Of a stretch of DNA of 64,000 nt, positions 32,986 to 41,349 are shown piece by piece. The stretch comes from Streptomyces sp. AC550_RSS872. Lineage in GTDB: Bacteria; Actinomycetota; Actinomycetes; Streptomycetales; Streptomycetaceae. The stretch is from contig NZ_JAGMUL010000063.1 in NCBI RefSeq assembly GCF_019049285.1, positions 34,567-98,566 on the forward strand, given 5' to 3'. Both the position numbers and the translations under genes were made by a program. Within the stretch, counting starts at the first letter, position 1, and the number at the start of each line of letters is the position of its first letter. The notes under the pieces were generated by a model. It made no database searches, had not been told where the DNA came from, and saw nothing but the letters and a program-made list of their open reading frames with translations.

Positions 32986-34113
32986 CTAGGGATGGTTTCT
33001 GTTCCCCGGTGCCGAAGCCGTCGAACCGCGCACCACCAGCTCCGGCATGAACACGAACTCACTGTGGGGGGCCGGGGTCCCGCCGATCTCCTCCAGGAGC
33101 GTGCGTACCGCGGCCTGGCCCATCGCCGGGACCGGCTTGCGGACGGTGGTCAGGGGCGGGTCCGTGAAGGCGATCAGAGGGGAGTCGTCGAAGCCCACGA
33201 CGGAGATGTCCCTGGGGACCTCCAGGCCGCGCTGCCGGGCCGCGCGTATCGCGCCCAGCGCCATCATGTCGCTCGCGCAGACGATCGCGGTGCAGCCGCG
33301 GTCCATCAGGGCCGTGGCGGCCGCCTGACCGCCCTCCAGGGTGTAGAGGGAGTGCTGGATCAGGTCGGTTTCGACGGTGTCCGGCGGCAGGTTCAGCTGG
33401 TCCTGCATGGTGCGGACGAAGCCCTCGATCTTGCGCTGGACCGGCACGAAGCGCTTGGGGCCGAGCGCGAGACCGATGCGGGTGTGACCGAGCGAGGCGA
33501 GGTGCGTGACCGACAGGGCCATCGCGGCGCGGTCGTCCGGGGAGATGAAAGGTGCCTGGACCTTGGGGGAGAAGCCGTCGACCAGGACGAAGGGGACGCC
33601 CTGGGCGCGCAGCCGCTCGTAGCGCTGCATGTCGGCGGTGGTGTCGGCGTGGAGGCCGGAGACGTAGATGATGCCCGCCACCCCGCGGTCGACGAGCATC
33701 TCGGTGAGTTCGTCCTCCGTGGAGCCGCCCGGCGTCTGGGTGGCCAGTACGGGGGTGTAGCCCTGCCTGGTCAGCGCCTGGCCGATGACCTGGGCCAGGG
33801 CCGGGAATATCGGGTTCTCCAGCTCCGGGGTGATCAGGCCCACCAGGCCCTCGCTCCGTTGCCGCAGCCGCACCGGACGCTCGTAGCCGAGCACGTCGAG
33901 TGCGGCCAGTACGGACTGGCGCGTGGTGGCGGCGACGCCCGGCTTCCCGTTGAGGACGCGGCTGACGGTCGCTTCGCTCACCCCCGCCTGAGCAGCGATG
34001 TCGGCAAGCCGTGTGGTCACGGCACTGGACTGTACCGGCCGAAAGTCGCCTTGCACACCAATCGGACGCCGGCGGCGACCTGTTGGCCGGCCTGGTCCGG
34101 GTTGCTGCGTCAT
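32986..34113 (-). CDS. malR: MalR, LacI-family repressor of the maltose/starch genes
   Basis: 375 residues from ATG 34113, chosen because AAGGGAGC lies 6 bases upstream. The conserved fold starts at GTG 34020 (TTRLADIAAQAGVSEATVSRVLNGKPGV, the LacI helix-turn-helix and hinge), and starting there would give 344 residues. A TACAGT hexamer 8 bases before that GTG would allow a leaderless form. The ligand domain follows: VGLITPELENPIFPALAQ, VAGIIYVSG, ISVVGFDDSPLIAFTDPPLTTVRKP. It is divergent from malE. Candidate binding sites lie upstream of malE, the alpha-amylase and the amylase-pullulanase. Confidence 0.92.
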   Translation of the reverse strand: MTQQPGPGRPTGRRRRPIGVQGDFRPVQSSAVTTRLADIAAQAGVSEATVSRVLNGKPGVAATTRQSVLAALDVLGYERPVRLRQRSEGLVGLITPELENPIFPALAQVIGQALTRQGYTPVLATQTPGGSTEDELTEMLVDRGVAGIIYVSGLHADTTADMQRYERLRAQGVPFVLVDGFSPKVQAPFISPDDRAAMALSVTHLASLGHTRIGLALGPKRFVPVQRKIEGFVRTMQDQLNLPPDTVETDLIQHSLYTLEGGQAAATALMDRGCTAIVCASDMMALGAIRAARQRGLEVPRDISVVGFDDSPLIAFTDPPLTTVRKPVPAMGQAAVRTLLEEIGGTPAPHSEFVFMPELVVRGSTASAPGNRNHP

Positions 34114-34137
34114 CGCGCTCCCTTGTGAAAGTGGTGG

Positions 34138-34159
34138 CAAGAGCTTGCAGAGTCTTGCA
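34138..34159. promoter_or_regulatory. CTTGCA repeats near the malR start
   Basis: CAAGAGCTTG palindrome (34138-34147) with a CTTGCA half-site at 34144-34149 and another at 34154-34159, the spacing of one helical turn. Likely MalR binding for autoregulation. Confidence 0.6.
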
Positions 34160-34246
34160 CAAGTGGTCCGCATGGCGCTCCACCCGTGGAAAGAAGCGTC
34201 TCACGACGGTCGCCGACTGGTCACGCACGGATAACTTCGGAGATCT

Positions 34247-34299
34247 CTTGCACTTTTTTTCTGCAAGGTCTTTCGTCGATCTTTCAACGCTGTTACGTT
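34247..34299 (+). promoter_or_regulatory. malE promoter with MalR-type operator
   Basis: CTTGCA (34247-34252) and TGCAAG (34262-34267) form a perfect 6-bp inverted repeat with 9 bases between. A TACGTT hexamer at 34294-34299 is the likely -10, with TTTCGT 17 bases upstream as a weak -35. The operator lies just upstream of the -35. The leader to malE is about 100 bases. Confidence 0.65.
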
Positions 34300-34400
34300 C
34301 ACGTCGCCCGGCGGCCGCAACGGCGCAGTCGGCAAGACAGCAGGGTCAGGCAGACGGGGCCGGCCCTGCACAGACGGGCTTTCACCCTCAAGGAGAACTC

Positions 34401-35669
34401 ATGCGGCGTGGCATAGCGGCCACCGCGCTGGTGGCGTCCCTCGCTCTCGCGGCGACGGCGTGCGGCGGGGACGACAGTGGCAGCGACTCGAGCGGGCCGG
34501 TCACCATCACCTGGTGGGACACCTCCAACGCCACCAATGAGGCGCCGACGTACCAGGCCCTGGTCAAGGAGTTCGAGGCCGCCAACAAGGACATCAAGGT
34601 CAAGTACGTCAACGTCCCCTTCGACCAGGCGCAGAACAAGTTCGACACCGCCGCCGGCTCCAAGGGTGCCCCGGACGTCCTGCGCTCCGAGGTCGGCTGG
34701 ACCCCCGCCTTCGCCAAGAAGGGTTTCTTCGCGCCGCTGGACGGCACCGAGGCCCTCGCCGACCAGGCCAAGTTCCAGCCCAGCCTGATCGAGCAGGCCA
34801 AGTACGAGGGCAAGGTCTACGGCGTTCCCTTCACCACGGACACCCTCGCCTTCGTCTACAACAAGGAACTGTTCAAGAAGGCCGGCGTCGAAGCCCCCAA
34901 GACCTGGGACGACCTGAAGAAGGCCGCCGCCACGATCAAGGACAAGACCGGCGTCGACGGCTACTGGGGCTCCACCCAGGCCTACTACGCCCAGACGTTC
35001 CTCTACGGCGAGGGCACCGACACCGTCGACGCCGACGCCAAGAAGATCACCGTCAACGGCGCCGAGGCCAAGAAGGGCTACGGCACCTGGCTGAGCCTCT
35101 TCGACGGCAAGGGCCTGCACAAGGCCGACACCACCGCCGACGCCTACGCCCACATCCAGGAGGCGTTCGTCAACGGCAAGGTCGCCGCGATCATGCAGGG
35201 CCCCTGGGAGATCACCAACTTCTACAAGGGCTCCGCGTTCAAGGACAAGGCCAACCTCGGCATCGCCACCGTCCCGGCCGGTTCCAGCGGCAAGGCGGGC
35301 GCCCCGACCGGTGGTCACAACCTGTCGGTCTACGCCGGCTCCGACGAGGCGCACCAGAAGGCCGCGCTGAAGTTCGTGAACTTCATGACGTCGGCGAAGG
35401 CCCAGGAGACCATCGCCCTGAAGAACTCCACGCTGCCCACGCGTGACGACGCCTACACGGACAAGGTCAAGGCCGACCCGGGCATCGCCGGCTACCAGAC
35501 GGTCCTCGCCGCCGCCCAGCCGCGCCCGGCGCTGCCCGAGTACAGCTCTCTGTGGGTCCCGCTGGACACCGAGCTGCTCAAGATCGCCGGTGGCAAGGAG
35601 TCCCTGGACAAGGGCCTGAGCACCGCCGAGACCGAGATCACCAAGCTGGTCCCGGACTTCAGCAAGTGA
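34401..35669 (+). CDS. malE: MalE, maltose/maltodextrin-binding lipoprotein
   Basis: 422 residues. Lipoprotein signal MRRGIAATALVASLALAATAC with the Cys at 21, then a Gly/Asp/Ser linker and a bacterial solute-binding type 1 fold: VTITWWDTSN, KYEGKVYGVPFTTDTLAFVYNKELFKKAG, IMQGPWEITNFY, KAGAPTGGHNLSVYAGS. It captures maltodextrins at the outer membrane face for MalFG. AAGGAG lies 5 bases before ATG. A large hairpin follows, which in mal operons raises the ratio of binding protein to permease. No ATPase gene is present here. Confidence 0.95.
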   Translation: MRRGIAATALVASLALAATACGGDDSGSDSSGPVTITWWDTSNATNEAPTYQALVKEFEAANKDIKVKYVNVPFDQAQNKFDTAAGSKGAPDVLRSEVGWTPAFAKKGFFAPLDGTEALADQAKFQPSLIEQAKYEGKVYGVPFTTDTLAFVYNKELFKKAGVEAPKTWDDLKKAAATIKDKTGVDGYWGSTQAYYAQTFLYGEGTDTVDADAKKITVNGAEAKKGYGTWLSLFDGKGLHKADTTADAYAHIQEAFVNGKVAAIMQGPWEITNFYKGSAFKDKANLGIATVPAGSSGKAGAPTGGHNLSVYAGSDEAHQKAALKFVNFMTSAKAQETIALKNSTLPTRDDAYTDKVKADPGIAGYQTVLAAAQPRPALPEYSSLWVPLDTELLKIAGGKESLDKGLSTAETEITKLVPDFSK

Positions 35670-35675
35670 CCCCGC

Positions 35676-35723
35676 GTGGCCGCCGGAGCGCCCTGATCAT
35701 GGGGGGAGCGCTCCGGCGGCCAC
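35676..35723 (+). other. malE-malF intergenic hairpin
   Basis: GTGGCCGCCGGAGCGC pairs perfectly with GCGCTCCGGCGGCCAC (16 bp) around a 16-base loop, 55 bases before malF. Probably partial terminator and 3' protector of malE RNA. Confidence 0.82.
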
Positions 35724-35778
35724 CGGCCTGTGTGCCGTACACCCCTGATCTGCCGAACTTCGAGAAGGTTGTCGAACC

Positions 35779-36783
35779 ATGACAGTCGCCATCGACCGCG
35801 CGACCGGCAAGCGCCGCGGTGACCGCGCGCCGCGGCCCGGACTGGGCCAGCGCCTGAAGCACGGCTACCAGAAGCACTGGTACGCCTACGCGATGATCGC
35901 CCCGGTGGTGATCGTCCTCGGAGTGCTCGTCGTGTACCCGCTGGTGTACGGCTTCTACCTCACGCTCACCGACGCCAACAGCCTCAACAGCGCCCGCACG
36001 ATCGGCGTCAACGAGATCGAGGCCACCTACAAGTTCATCGGCTTCGACAACTACGCCGACATCCTGTGGGGCGAGACGGCGTACGACCGCTTCTGGTCGC
36101 ACTTCATCTGGACGGTCGTGTGGACGGCGGCCTGCGTCACCCTCCACTACACGATCGGCCTCGGCCTCGCCCTGCTGCTCAACCAGAAGCTGCGCGGGCG
36201 CACCCTGTACCGGCTGATCCTGATCCTGCCGTGGGCCGTGCCGACCTTCGTCACCGTCTTCGGCTGGCGGATCATGCTCGCCGACGGCGGCGTCGTGAAC
36301 TCCTTCCTGGAGACACTCCACCTGCCGGCCCCGCTGTGGCTGGAGGACACCTTCTGGCAGCGGTTCGCCGCGATCATGGTCAACACCTGGTGCGGTGTGC
36401 CGTTCATGATGCTCTCGCTGCTCGGCGGCCTTCAGTCCATCGACTCCTCCCTGTACGAGGCCGCCGAGATGGACGGCGCCAGCAAGTGGCAGCAGTTCCG
36501 GTACGTCACCCTGCCGGGCCTCAGGTCCGTCAGCTCCACCGTCGTACTGCTCGGCATCATCTGGACCTTCAACCAGTTCGCGATCATCTTCCTGCTGTTC
36601 GGCAAGACCGCTCCGGACGCCGACATCCTCGTCACCTGGGCCTACCGCCTCGGCTTCGGACAGCAGCCACGTGACTTCGCGCAGTCGGCCGCCTACGGCA
36701 TGCTGCTGCTGGCCATCTTGATCGTCTTCACCTCCTTCTACCGCCGCTGGCTGAACCGCAATGACCAGCAGCTCGCGATCTGA
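35779..36783 (+). CDS. malF: MalF, maltodextrin ABC permease
   Basis: 334 residues with six predicted helices after a basic 35-residue start (KRRGDRAPRPGLGQRLKHG). The EAA loop for contact with the ATPase is YEAAEMDGASKWQQFRYVTLPGLRSV, close to the consensus EAAxxDGAxxxxxFxxIxLP. It pairs with MalG 13 bases downstream. The sequence GFYLTLTDANSLNSARTIG with FIGFDNYADILW in the first outside loop is typical for sugar permeases of this family. Confidence 0.95.
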   Translation: MTVAIDRATGKRRGDRAPRPGLGQRLKHGYQKHWYAYAMIAPVVIVLGVLVVYPLVYGFYLTLTDANSLNSARTIGVNEIEATYKFIGFDNYADILWGETAYDRFWSHFIWTVVWTAACVTLHYTIGLGLALLLNQKLRGRTLYRLILILPWAVPTFVTVFGWRIMLADGGVVNSFLETLHLPAPLWLEDTFWQRFAAIMVNTWCGVPFMMLSLLGGLQSIDSSLYEAAEMDGASKWQQFRYVTLPGLRSVSSTVVLLGIIWTFNQFAIIFLLFGKTAPDADILVTWAYRLGFGQQPRDFAQSAAYGMLLLAILIVFTSFYRRWLNRNDQQLAI

Positions 36784-36796
36784 GGCAGGAGTCCCC

Positions 36797-37690
36797 ATGA
36801 GTACGACCACTGTCGAGACCCCGCTGACGAAGCAGGAGTCCGCGACCACTGCCGGGCCGCGCAAGGTACGCCGCCGCGGCACGTCCCTCGTCTCGCACGG
36901 CATCCTCAGCGTGGCGAGCCTGATCGCGCTGTTCCCCGTGGCCTGGCTGCTCTTTCTGTCCCTCGGCCCGGACAAGGACGACTATCTTCACCCCGGCGGC
37001 ATCTGGGGAAAGATGACGCTGGACAACTACACCTACGTCCTCCAGGAGACGAAGTTCCTCGACTGGCTGACCAGCACGCTCATCGTCACGCTGGGCACCA
37101 CGTTGATCGGCGTCGTCATCGCCGCCACCACCGGCTACGCGGTCTCGCGGATGCGCTTTCCGGGCTACAAGAAGTTCATGTGGGTGCTGCTCGTGACCCA
37201 GATGTTCCCGGTGGCCGTCCTCATGGTGCCGATGTACCAGATCCTGTCCGAGCTCCAGCTCATCGACAGCTACCTCGGCCTCATCCTCGTCTACTGCACG
37301 ACGACCGTGCCGTACTGCGCCTGGCTGATGAAGGGGTACTTCGACACGATCCCGTTCGAGATCGACGAGGCAGGACGCGTCGACGGGCTGACCCCCTTCG
37401 GCACGTTCGGGCGACTGATCCTGCCGCTCGCCAAGCCGGGCCTGGCGGTCGCCGCGTTCTACAGCTTCCTCACGGCCTTCGGCGAGGTCGCGTTCGCGTC
37501 CACGTTCATGCTGTCCGACACGAAGTACACGTTTGCGGTCGGTCTCCAGACCTTCATCAGTGAGCACGACGCGCAGCGCAACCTGATGGCCGCGACCGCG
37601 GTGCTCGTCGCCATACCGGTTTCCGCGTTCTTCTACTTCGTGCAGAAGAACCTGGTGACCGGGCTCACCGCGGGTGGCACGAAGGGGTAA
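36797..37690 (+). CDS. malG: MalG, maltodextrin ABC permease
   Basis: 297 residues, six helices. EAA loop: FEIDEAGRVDGLTPFGTFGRLILPLAKPGLAV. TGYAVSRMRFPGYKKFMWVLLVTQMFPVAVLMVPMYQIL is the MalG-type core. GCAGGAG is 6 bases before ATG 36797, chosen over upstream codons overlapping malF. The ATP-binding subunit is absent; Streptomyces shares MsiK between several sugar transporters. The operon seems to end at the dispersed repeat before aglA. Confidence 0.95.
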   Translation: MSTTTVETPLTKQESATTAGPRKVRRRGTSLVSHGILSVASLIALFPVAWLLFLSLGPDKDDYLHPGGIWGKMTLDNYTYVLQETKFLDWLTSTLIVTLGTTLIGVVIAATTGYAVSRMRFPGYKKFMWVLLVTQMFPVAVLMVPMYQILSELQLIDSYLGLILVYCTTTVPYCAWLMKGYFDTIPFEIDEAGRVDGLTPFGTFGRLILPLAKPGLAVAAFYSFLTAFGEVAFASTFMLSDTKYTFAVGLQTFISEHDAQRNLMAATAVLVAIPVSAFFYFVQKNLVTGLTAGGTKG

Positions 37691-37733
37691 CGCGCCGTGG
37701 GGCGAGCTGTAGTCGGTTGTCTGCGGCACCGTC

Positions 37734-37791
37734 GTGGCTTGTCGCGCCCACGCGGCGGTAGCCGCAGATTGATACAGCCCCGCGCCCCTGA
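37734..37791 (-). repeat. Dispersed intergenic repeat, copy D
   Basis: Read on the minus strand: TCAGGGGCGCGGGGCTGTAT, CAATCTGCGGCTACCGCCGC, GTGGGCGCGACAAGCCAC. It sits between malG and aglA, 44 bases after the malG stop. Confidence 0.8.
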
Positions 37792-37923
37792 AAAGGGGCG
37801 CTCCGCCCCCCTGTACCCGAGGCGGTCGCGGTGTCCATCCGACCCCGCTGTCACCGCGGCCGTCTCGTCCTCACCGTTGTATGCCCACCTGACCCCATGA
37901 ATCCGTTACGTACCAAGGACGCC

Positions 37924-39585
37924 ATGAGCCAGCAGCACTCCGCCCTCGCCCCGGCCCCGAACCCCGCCAATGCCAAGCGCGGCGACTGGTGGCGGGACGC
38001 GGTGATCTACCAGGTCTATCCGCGCAGCTTCGCCGACAGCAACGGCGACGGCATGGGCGACCTGGAAGGCGTACGCTCCCGCCTGCCCTATCTGCGCGAC
38101 CTCGGCGTGGACGCCGTGTGGCTCAGCCCCTTCTACGCCTCCCCGCAGGCCGACGCCGGCTACGACGTCGCCGACTACCGGGCCGTCGACCCCATGTTCG
38201 GCAACCTGCTCGACGCGGACGCGCTGATCCGCGACGCCCACGAGCTGGGGCTCAGGATCATCGTCGACCTCGTCCCGAACCATTCCTCCGACCAGCACGA
38301 GTGGTTCAAGCGGGCGGTCGCCGAGGGACCCGGTTCCCCGCTCCGGGACCGCTACCACTTCCGTCCCGGCAAGGGCCCGAACGGCGAACTCCCGCCCAAC
38401 GACTGGGAGTCCATCTTCGGCGGCCCCGCCTGGACGCGCGTCGCCGACGGCGAGTGGTACCTCCACCTCTTCGCCCCCGAGCAGCCCGACTTCAACTGGG
38501 AGCACCCGGCCGTCGGGGACGAGTTCCGCTCGATCCTGCGCTTCTGGCTCGACATGGGCGTCGACGGCTTCCGTATCGACGTCGCCCACGGCCTGGTGAA
38601 GGCGGAGGGGCTGCCGGACCTCGGATCCCACGACCAGCTCAAGCTGCTGGGCAACGATGTCATGCCGTTCTTCGACCAGGACGGCGTGCACGCCGTCTAC
38701 CGTCAGTGGCGCACGGTCCTGGACGAGTACGCCGGCGAGCGCATCTTCGTCGCGGAGGCCTGGACCCCGACCGTCGAGCGGACCGCGAACTACGTCCGCC
38801 CCGACGAGCTGCACCAGGCCTTCAACTTCCAGTACCTGTCGACGGAGTGGGAAGCCGAGGAACTGCGCCAGGTCGTCGACCGCACGCTGGAGGCGATGCG
38901 CCCGGTCGGCGCCCCGGCGACCTGGGTCCTGTCGAACCACGACGTCACCCGCCACGCCACCCGCTTCGCCAACCCGCCCGGCCTCGGCACCCAGATCCGC
39001 ACGGCCGGCGACCGCGAGCTGGGCCTGCGCCGCGCCCGCGCCGCCACGCTCCTCATGCTCGCGCTGCCCGGCTCGGCCTACGTATACCAGGGCGAGGAGC
39101 TGGGCCTGCCGGACGTCGTCGACCTGCCCGACGAGGTCCGCCAGGACCCGGCCTACTTCCGGGGCGAGGGCCAGGACGGCTTCCGCGACGGCTGCCGCGT
39201 GCCGATCCCGTGGACACGCGAGGGCTCGTCGTACGGCTTCGGAAGTGGTGGCAGCTGGCTGCCGCAGCCGGCGGGCTGGGGGGAGTTGAGCGTCGAGGCG
39301 CAGACCGGTGTCGCCGACTCGACCCTGGAGCTCTACCGTGCCGCCCTCGCGGCCCGCCGTGCGCACCCCGACCTGGGGGCCGGCGACGAGGTGGAGTGGC
39401 TGCGGGCCCCCGAGGGTGTCCTGGCGTTCCGGCGCGGAGACTTCGTCTGCGTCGCCAACACCACCGGCGAGTCGGTGACGGTCCCCGCCCACGGCCGCGT
39501 ACTGCTGACCAGCGGCGAGATCACCGAGGCGGACGGCGAGACGAAGGTGCCGTCGGACACGACCGTGTGGTGGACGACGGCCTGA
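37924..39585 (+). CDS. aglA: AglA, GH13 alpha-glucosidase
   Basis: 553 residues, no signal peptide: cytoplasmic. WWRDAVIYQVYPRSFADSNGDGMGDLEGV begins the barrel; VDAVWLSPFYASPQADAGYDVADY follows. Catalytic residues: nucleophile Asp in GFRIDVAHG (about 215), acid Glu in IFVAEAW (about 275) and Asp in LSNHDVTRH (about 337). It releases glucose from maltose and maltodextrins imported by MalEFG. Start is ATG 37924 (AAGGAC upstream); ATG 37897 would add nine residues. A clear terminator follows. Confidence 0.94.
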   Translation: MSQQHSALAPAPNPANAKRGDWWRDAVIYQVYPRSFADSNGDGMGDLEGVRSRLPYLRDLGVDAVWLSPFYASPQADAGYDVADYRAVDPMFGNLLDADALIRDAHELGLRIIVDLVPNHSSDQHEWFKRAVAEGPGSPLRDRYHFRPGKGPNGELPPNDWESIFGGPAWTRVADGEWYLHLFAPEQPDFNWEHPAVGDEFRSILRFWLDMGVDGFRIDVAHGLVKAEGLPDLGSHDQLKLLGNDVMPFFDQDGVHAVYRQWRTVLDEYAGERIFVAEAWTPTVERTANYVRPDELHQAFNFQYLSTEWEAEELRQVVDRTLEAMRPVGAPATWVLSNHDVTRHATRFANPPGLGTQIRTAGDRELGLRRARAATLLMLALPGSAYVYQGEELGLPDVVDLPDEVRQDPAYFRGEGQDGFRDGCRVPIPWTREGSSYGFGSGGSWLPQPAGWGELSVEAQTGVADSTLELYRAALAARRAHPDLGAGDEVEWLRAPEGVLAFRRGDFVCVANTTGESVTVPAHGRVLLTSGEITEADGETKVPSDTTVWWTTA

Positions 39586-39600
39586 CGGCTGCGCAGTTTT

Positions 39601-39628
39601 GAGAGGGCCCGCTTCGGCGGGCCCTCTT
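39601..39628 (+). terminator. Terminator after aglA
   Basis: GAGGGCCCGC (39603-39612), a TTCG tetraloop and GCGGGCCCTC (39617-39626), followed by TTGCTG. It starts 18 bases after the aglA stop. Confidence 0.9.
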
Positions 39629-39737
39629 GCTGTCCGCCGACTCCCGGACCGGACGGTGTTCCCCGCAGGGAACCCTCCGGGTGACCCAGGTCCTCAACCA
39701 AGTGAGACGTCATGAGTGCCGAGTGAGAGGCGAAGGG

Positions 39738-40277
39738 ATGTGGAACGGCAGGGACGAGGCGTTCACGGCTTTCATGGCCGCACGCTACGGTTCGCTCCTT
39801 CGCACCGCCACGCTGCTCACCGGCGGCGTGCGTCCCCGGGCCGAGGACCTGGCGCAGGAGGCACTCCTGCGCACGTACCGGGCCTGGCACCGGATCGGGC
39901 GACTCGAAGCCGCCGAGGCCTACACCCGCACCACCATGGTGCGGCTCCTGGTCAAGGACCGGCGTCGGCGCTGGAACTCCGAGGTCCCCGCCGAGGACCT
40001 GCCGGAGCTCCCGGAACCCGGACACGAGGAGGAGGTGGCGACCGCCGTGGCCGTACGCGAACTGCTGCGCACCATTCCCCCGGCGCAACGGGCCGTGCTC
40101 GTACTCCGCTTCTACCACCAGCTCACCGAGCGGGAGATCGCGGACGTGCTGGGCTGCTCGCCCGGCACGGTCAAGAGCCGTGCCGCCCGCGCCCTCGCCG
40201 CACTGCGTGCCGAGGGGTTCTCCACCACCTCGGTACCCGACCGGGAGATCCCGGAGAGGGGGCACCCCGATGACTGA
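39738..40277 (+). CDS. ECF sigma factor, SigE-like
   Basis: 179 residues. Region 2: DEAFTAFMAARYGSLLRTATLLTGGVRPRAEDLAQEALLRTYRAWHRI, with the DLxQEAxxRxY core. Region 4: LRTIPPAQRAVLVLRFYHQLTEREIADVLGCSPGTVKSRAARALAAL. The short linker and VxxRPxxEDLAQEALL match the SigE-family ECF sigma factors of actinobacteria. Its stop overlaps the start of the next gene by 8 bases, so the next gene is the probable partner. Start ATG 39738 has a GAGAGGCGAAGGG upstream. Targets unknown. Confidence 0.9.
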   Translation: MWNGRDEAFTAFMAARYGSLLRTATLLTGGVRPRAEDLAQEALLRTYRAWHRIGRLEAAEAYTRTTMVRLLVKDRRRRWNSEVPAEDLPELPEPGHEEEVATAVAVRELLRTIPPAQRAVLVLRFYHQLTEREIADVLGCSPGTVKSRAARALAALRAEGFSTTSVPDREIPERGHPDD

Positions 40278-40938
40278 CAAGCCGCTTCCCGACGAGCCGT
40301 TTCCGGAGGACGAGCGGGTACGCCTGCTCCTCATGGCCGCCGCCGAGGCGGAGGGCGGGATCGTCCCACCGGGCGCCGCCTTCACCGCCCGTGCGCGGCG
40401 CTCCCTCGTGCGCCGCCGCCTCGCCGTGGTCACGGCCACGTTCGCGGCAGGCGCGGCCGCGGCGGCCGGGGTCCTCCTCGCCAGTGGCGTGACGGGGGAC
40501 GACGATCCGCCGCCCGCCTCCGAACAGTGTCTGAATGACACGGTACGGAACATCGAGGACCGCCAGGCGCAGGGCTACCGCCCGGTGTACGGCACCTTGC
40601 ACGAGGACTGGATCCCGGTGGACGACGGAGTCACCAAGAGCTCCGGGTTCCGCTTCGACATCGAAGGCGCCCTCGCCGACGGCCGGGGCGTCCCGTCGAG
40701 CGGATCGGTCACGGTCTGGCACCCGGTGAACGAGGCCCAACTCCCGGAACCCGGACGGTACGTGCTCCTCCTCGACCGAGCGGACCGCCCCGACCGCGAC
40801 GGCACGCCCCTCTTCCACCTGGCCCCGGAGCGGGCACTGCCCCTCGACACGGACGACCGCGTCGAGCTGCGGTGTGCCGACGGCAGCACGGGCTCCGTGC
40901 CGCGGGACCGGCTGCGCGCCGCGACGAACGGGGAGTGA
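40270..40938 (+). CDS. Single-pass membrane protein, putative anti-sigma factor
   Basis: 222 residues. 50 cytoplasmic residues (ERVRLLLMAAAEAEGGIVPPGAAFTARARRSL), a helix LAVVTATFAAGAAAAAGVLLASG, then an acidic extracytoplasmic region with two cysteines (SEQCLNDT and ELRCADG), possibly one disulfide. It overlaps the sigma gene by 8 bases and lacks the HxxxCxxC zinc motif of ZAS anti-sigma factors. The role is inferred from position and topology. The extracellular part (DWIPVDDGVTKSSGFRFDIEGAL) might sense something outside. Confidence 0.72.
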   Translation: MTDKPLPDEPFPEDERVRLLLMAAAEAEGGIVPPGAAFTARARRSLVRRRLAVVTATFAAGAAAAAGVLLASGVTGDDDPPPASEQCLNDTVRNIEDRQAQGYRPVYGTLHEDWIPVDDGVTKSSGFRFDIEGALADGRGVPSSGSVTVWHPVNEAQLPEPGRYVLLLDRADRPDRDGTPLFHLAPERALPLDTDDRVELRCADGSTGSVPRDRLRAATNGE

Positions 40939-41212
40939 CCCGGGTCCACCGCGGCGCGCGGGCCTGGCTCACTTCCAGGCGTCGCCGGTCGTGTACGACC
41001 GGTTCGTGCCCGACTCCCAGGTCACGTTGCCGGAAGTCGTGGTGTCCGCCTGCGCGGAGCCGGCGGGCAGGGCGCGACGGAGGGCACCCAGGGGACGGTG
41101 TCCGGTCGTCATCTGCGGCTCCGTAGGCGATGTTCGGGATGCCGATCGGCGGTCCGGGCTTCAACCTCTGGTGAGCGTGACGGAGTTGAGGAAGGCACGT
41201 CAAGGTTACGGA
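40939..41212. other. Intergenic stretch with a starch-binding-domain remnant
   Basis: No intact gene in the 411 bases between the anti-sigma-like gene and the alpha-amylase. The right part holds the alpha-amylase promoter. The left part holds a minus-strand fragment resembling a CBM20 C-terminus (entered separately). Confidence 0.6.
40969..41110 (-). pseudogene. Remnant of a CBM20 starch-binding domain
   Basis: On the minus strand, with its own TGA stop at 40969-40971, the frame reads ALPAGSAQADTTTSGNVTWE then SGTNRSYTTGDAWK. The end GNVTWESGxNRxYTT...W is the C-terminal strand pair of CBM20, the starch-binding domain found at the end of many Streptomyces alpha-amylases. Upstream codons show no further match, and no catalytic domain is present. 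The intact amylase next door lacks such a domain. I think it is the tail of a lost amylase gene; a chance match is possible. Confidence 0.45.
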
Positions 41213-41271
41213 TGAAAGTACTTGCTATTACTTTCAACTCTCTTGCTGTAAACCTTTCGTGGCGGTACGGT
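41213..41271 (+). promoter_or_regulatory. Alpha-amylase promoter and MalR-type operator
   Basis: TGAAAG (41213-41218) and CTTTCA (41231-41236) form an inverted repeat. A TTGCTG (41243-41248), a 17-base spacer and TACGGT (41266-41271) form a good sigma-70-type promoter. CTCTTGCTGTAA overlaps the -35 and recurs at 43028. Confidence 0.75.
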
Positions 41272-41349
41272 CACGCCGACGCCCGGCAACGAAGCCGCGC
41301 CGCGGCGCAGGGGGGCCCGACTGAGCCGCATCCGCAAGGAGTTCAGCCT

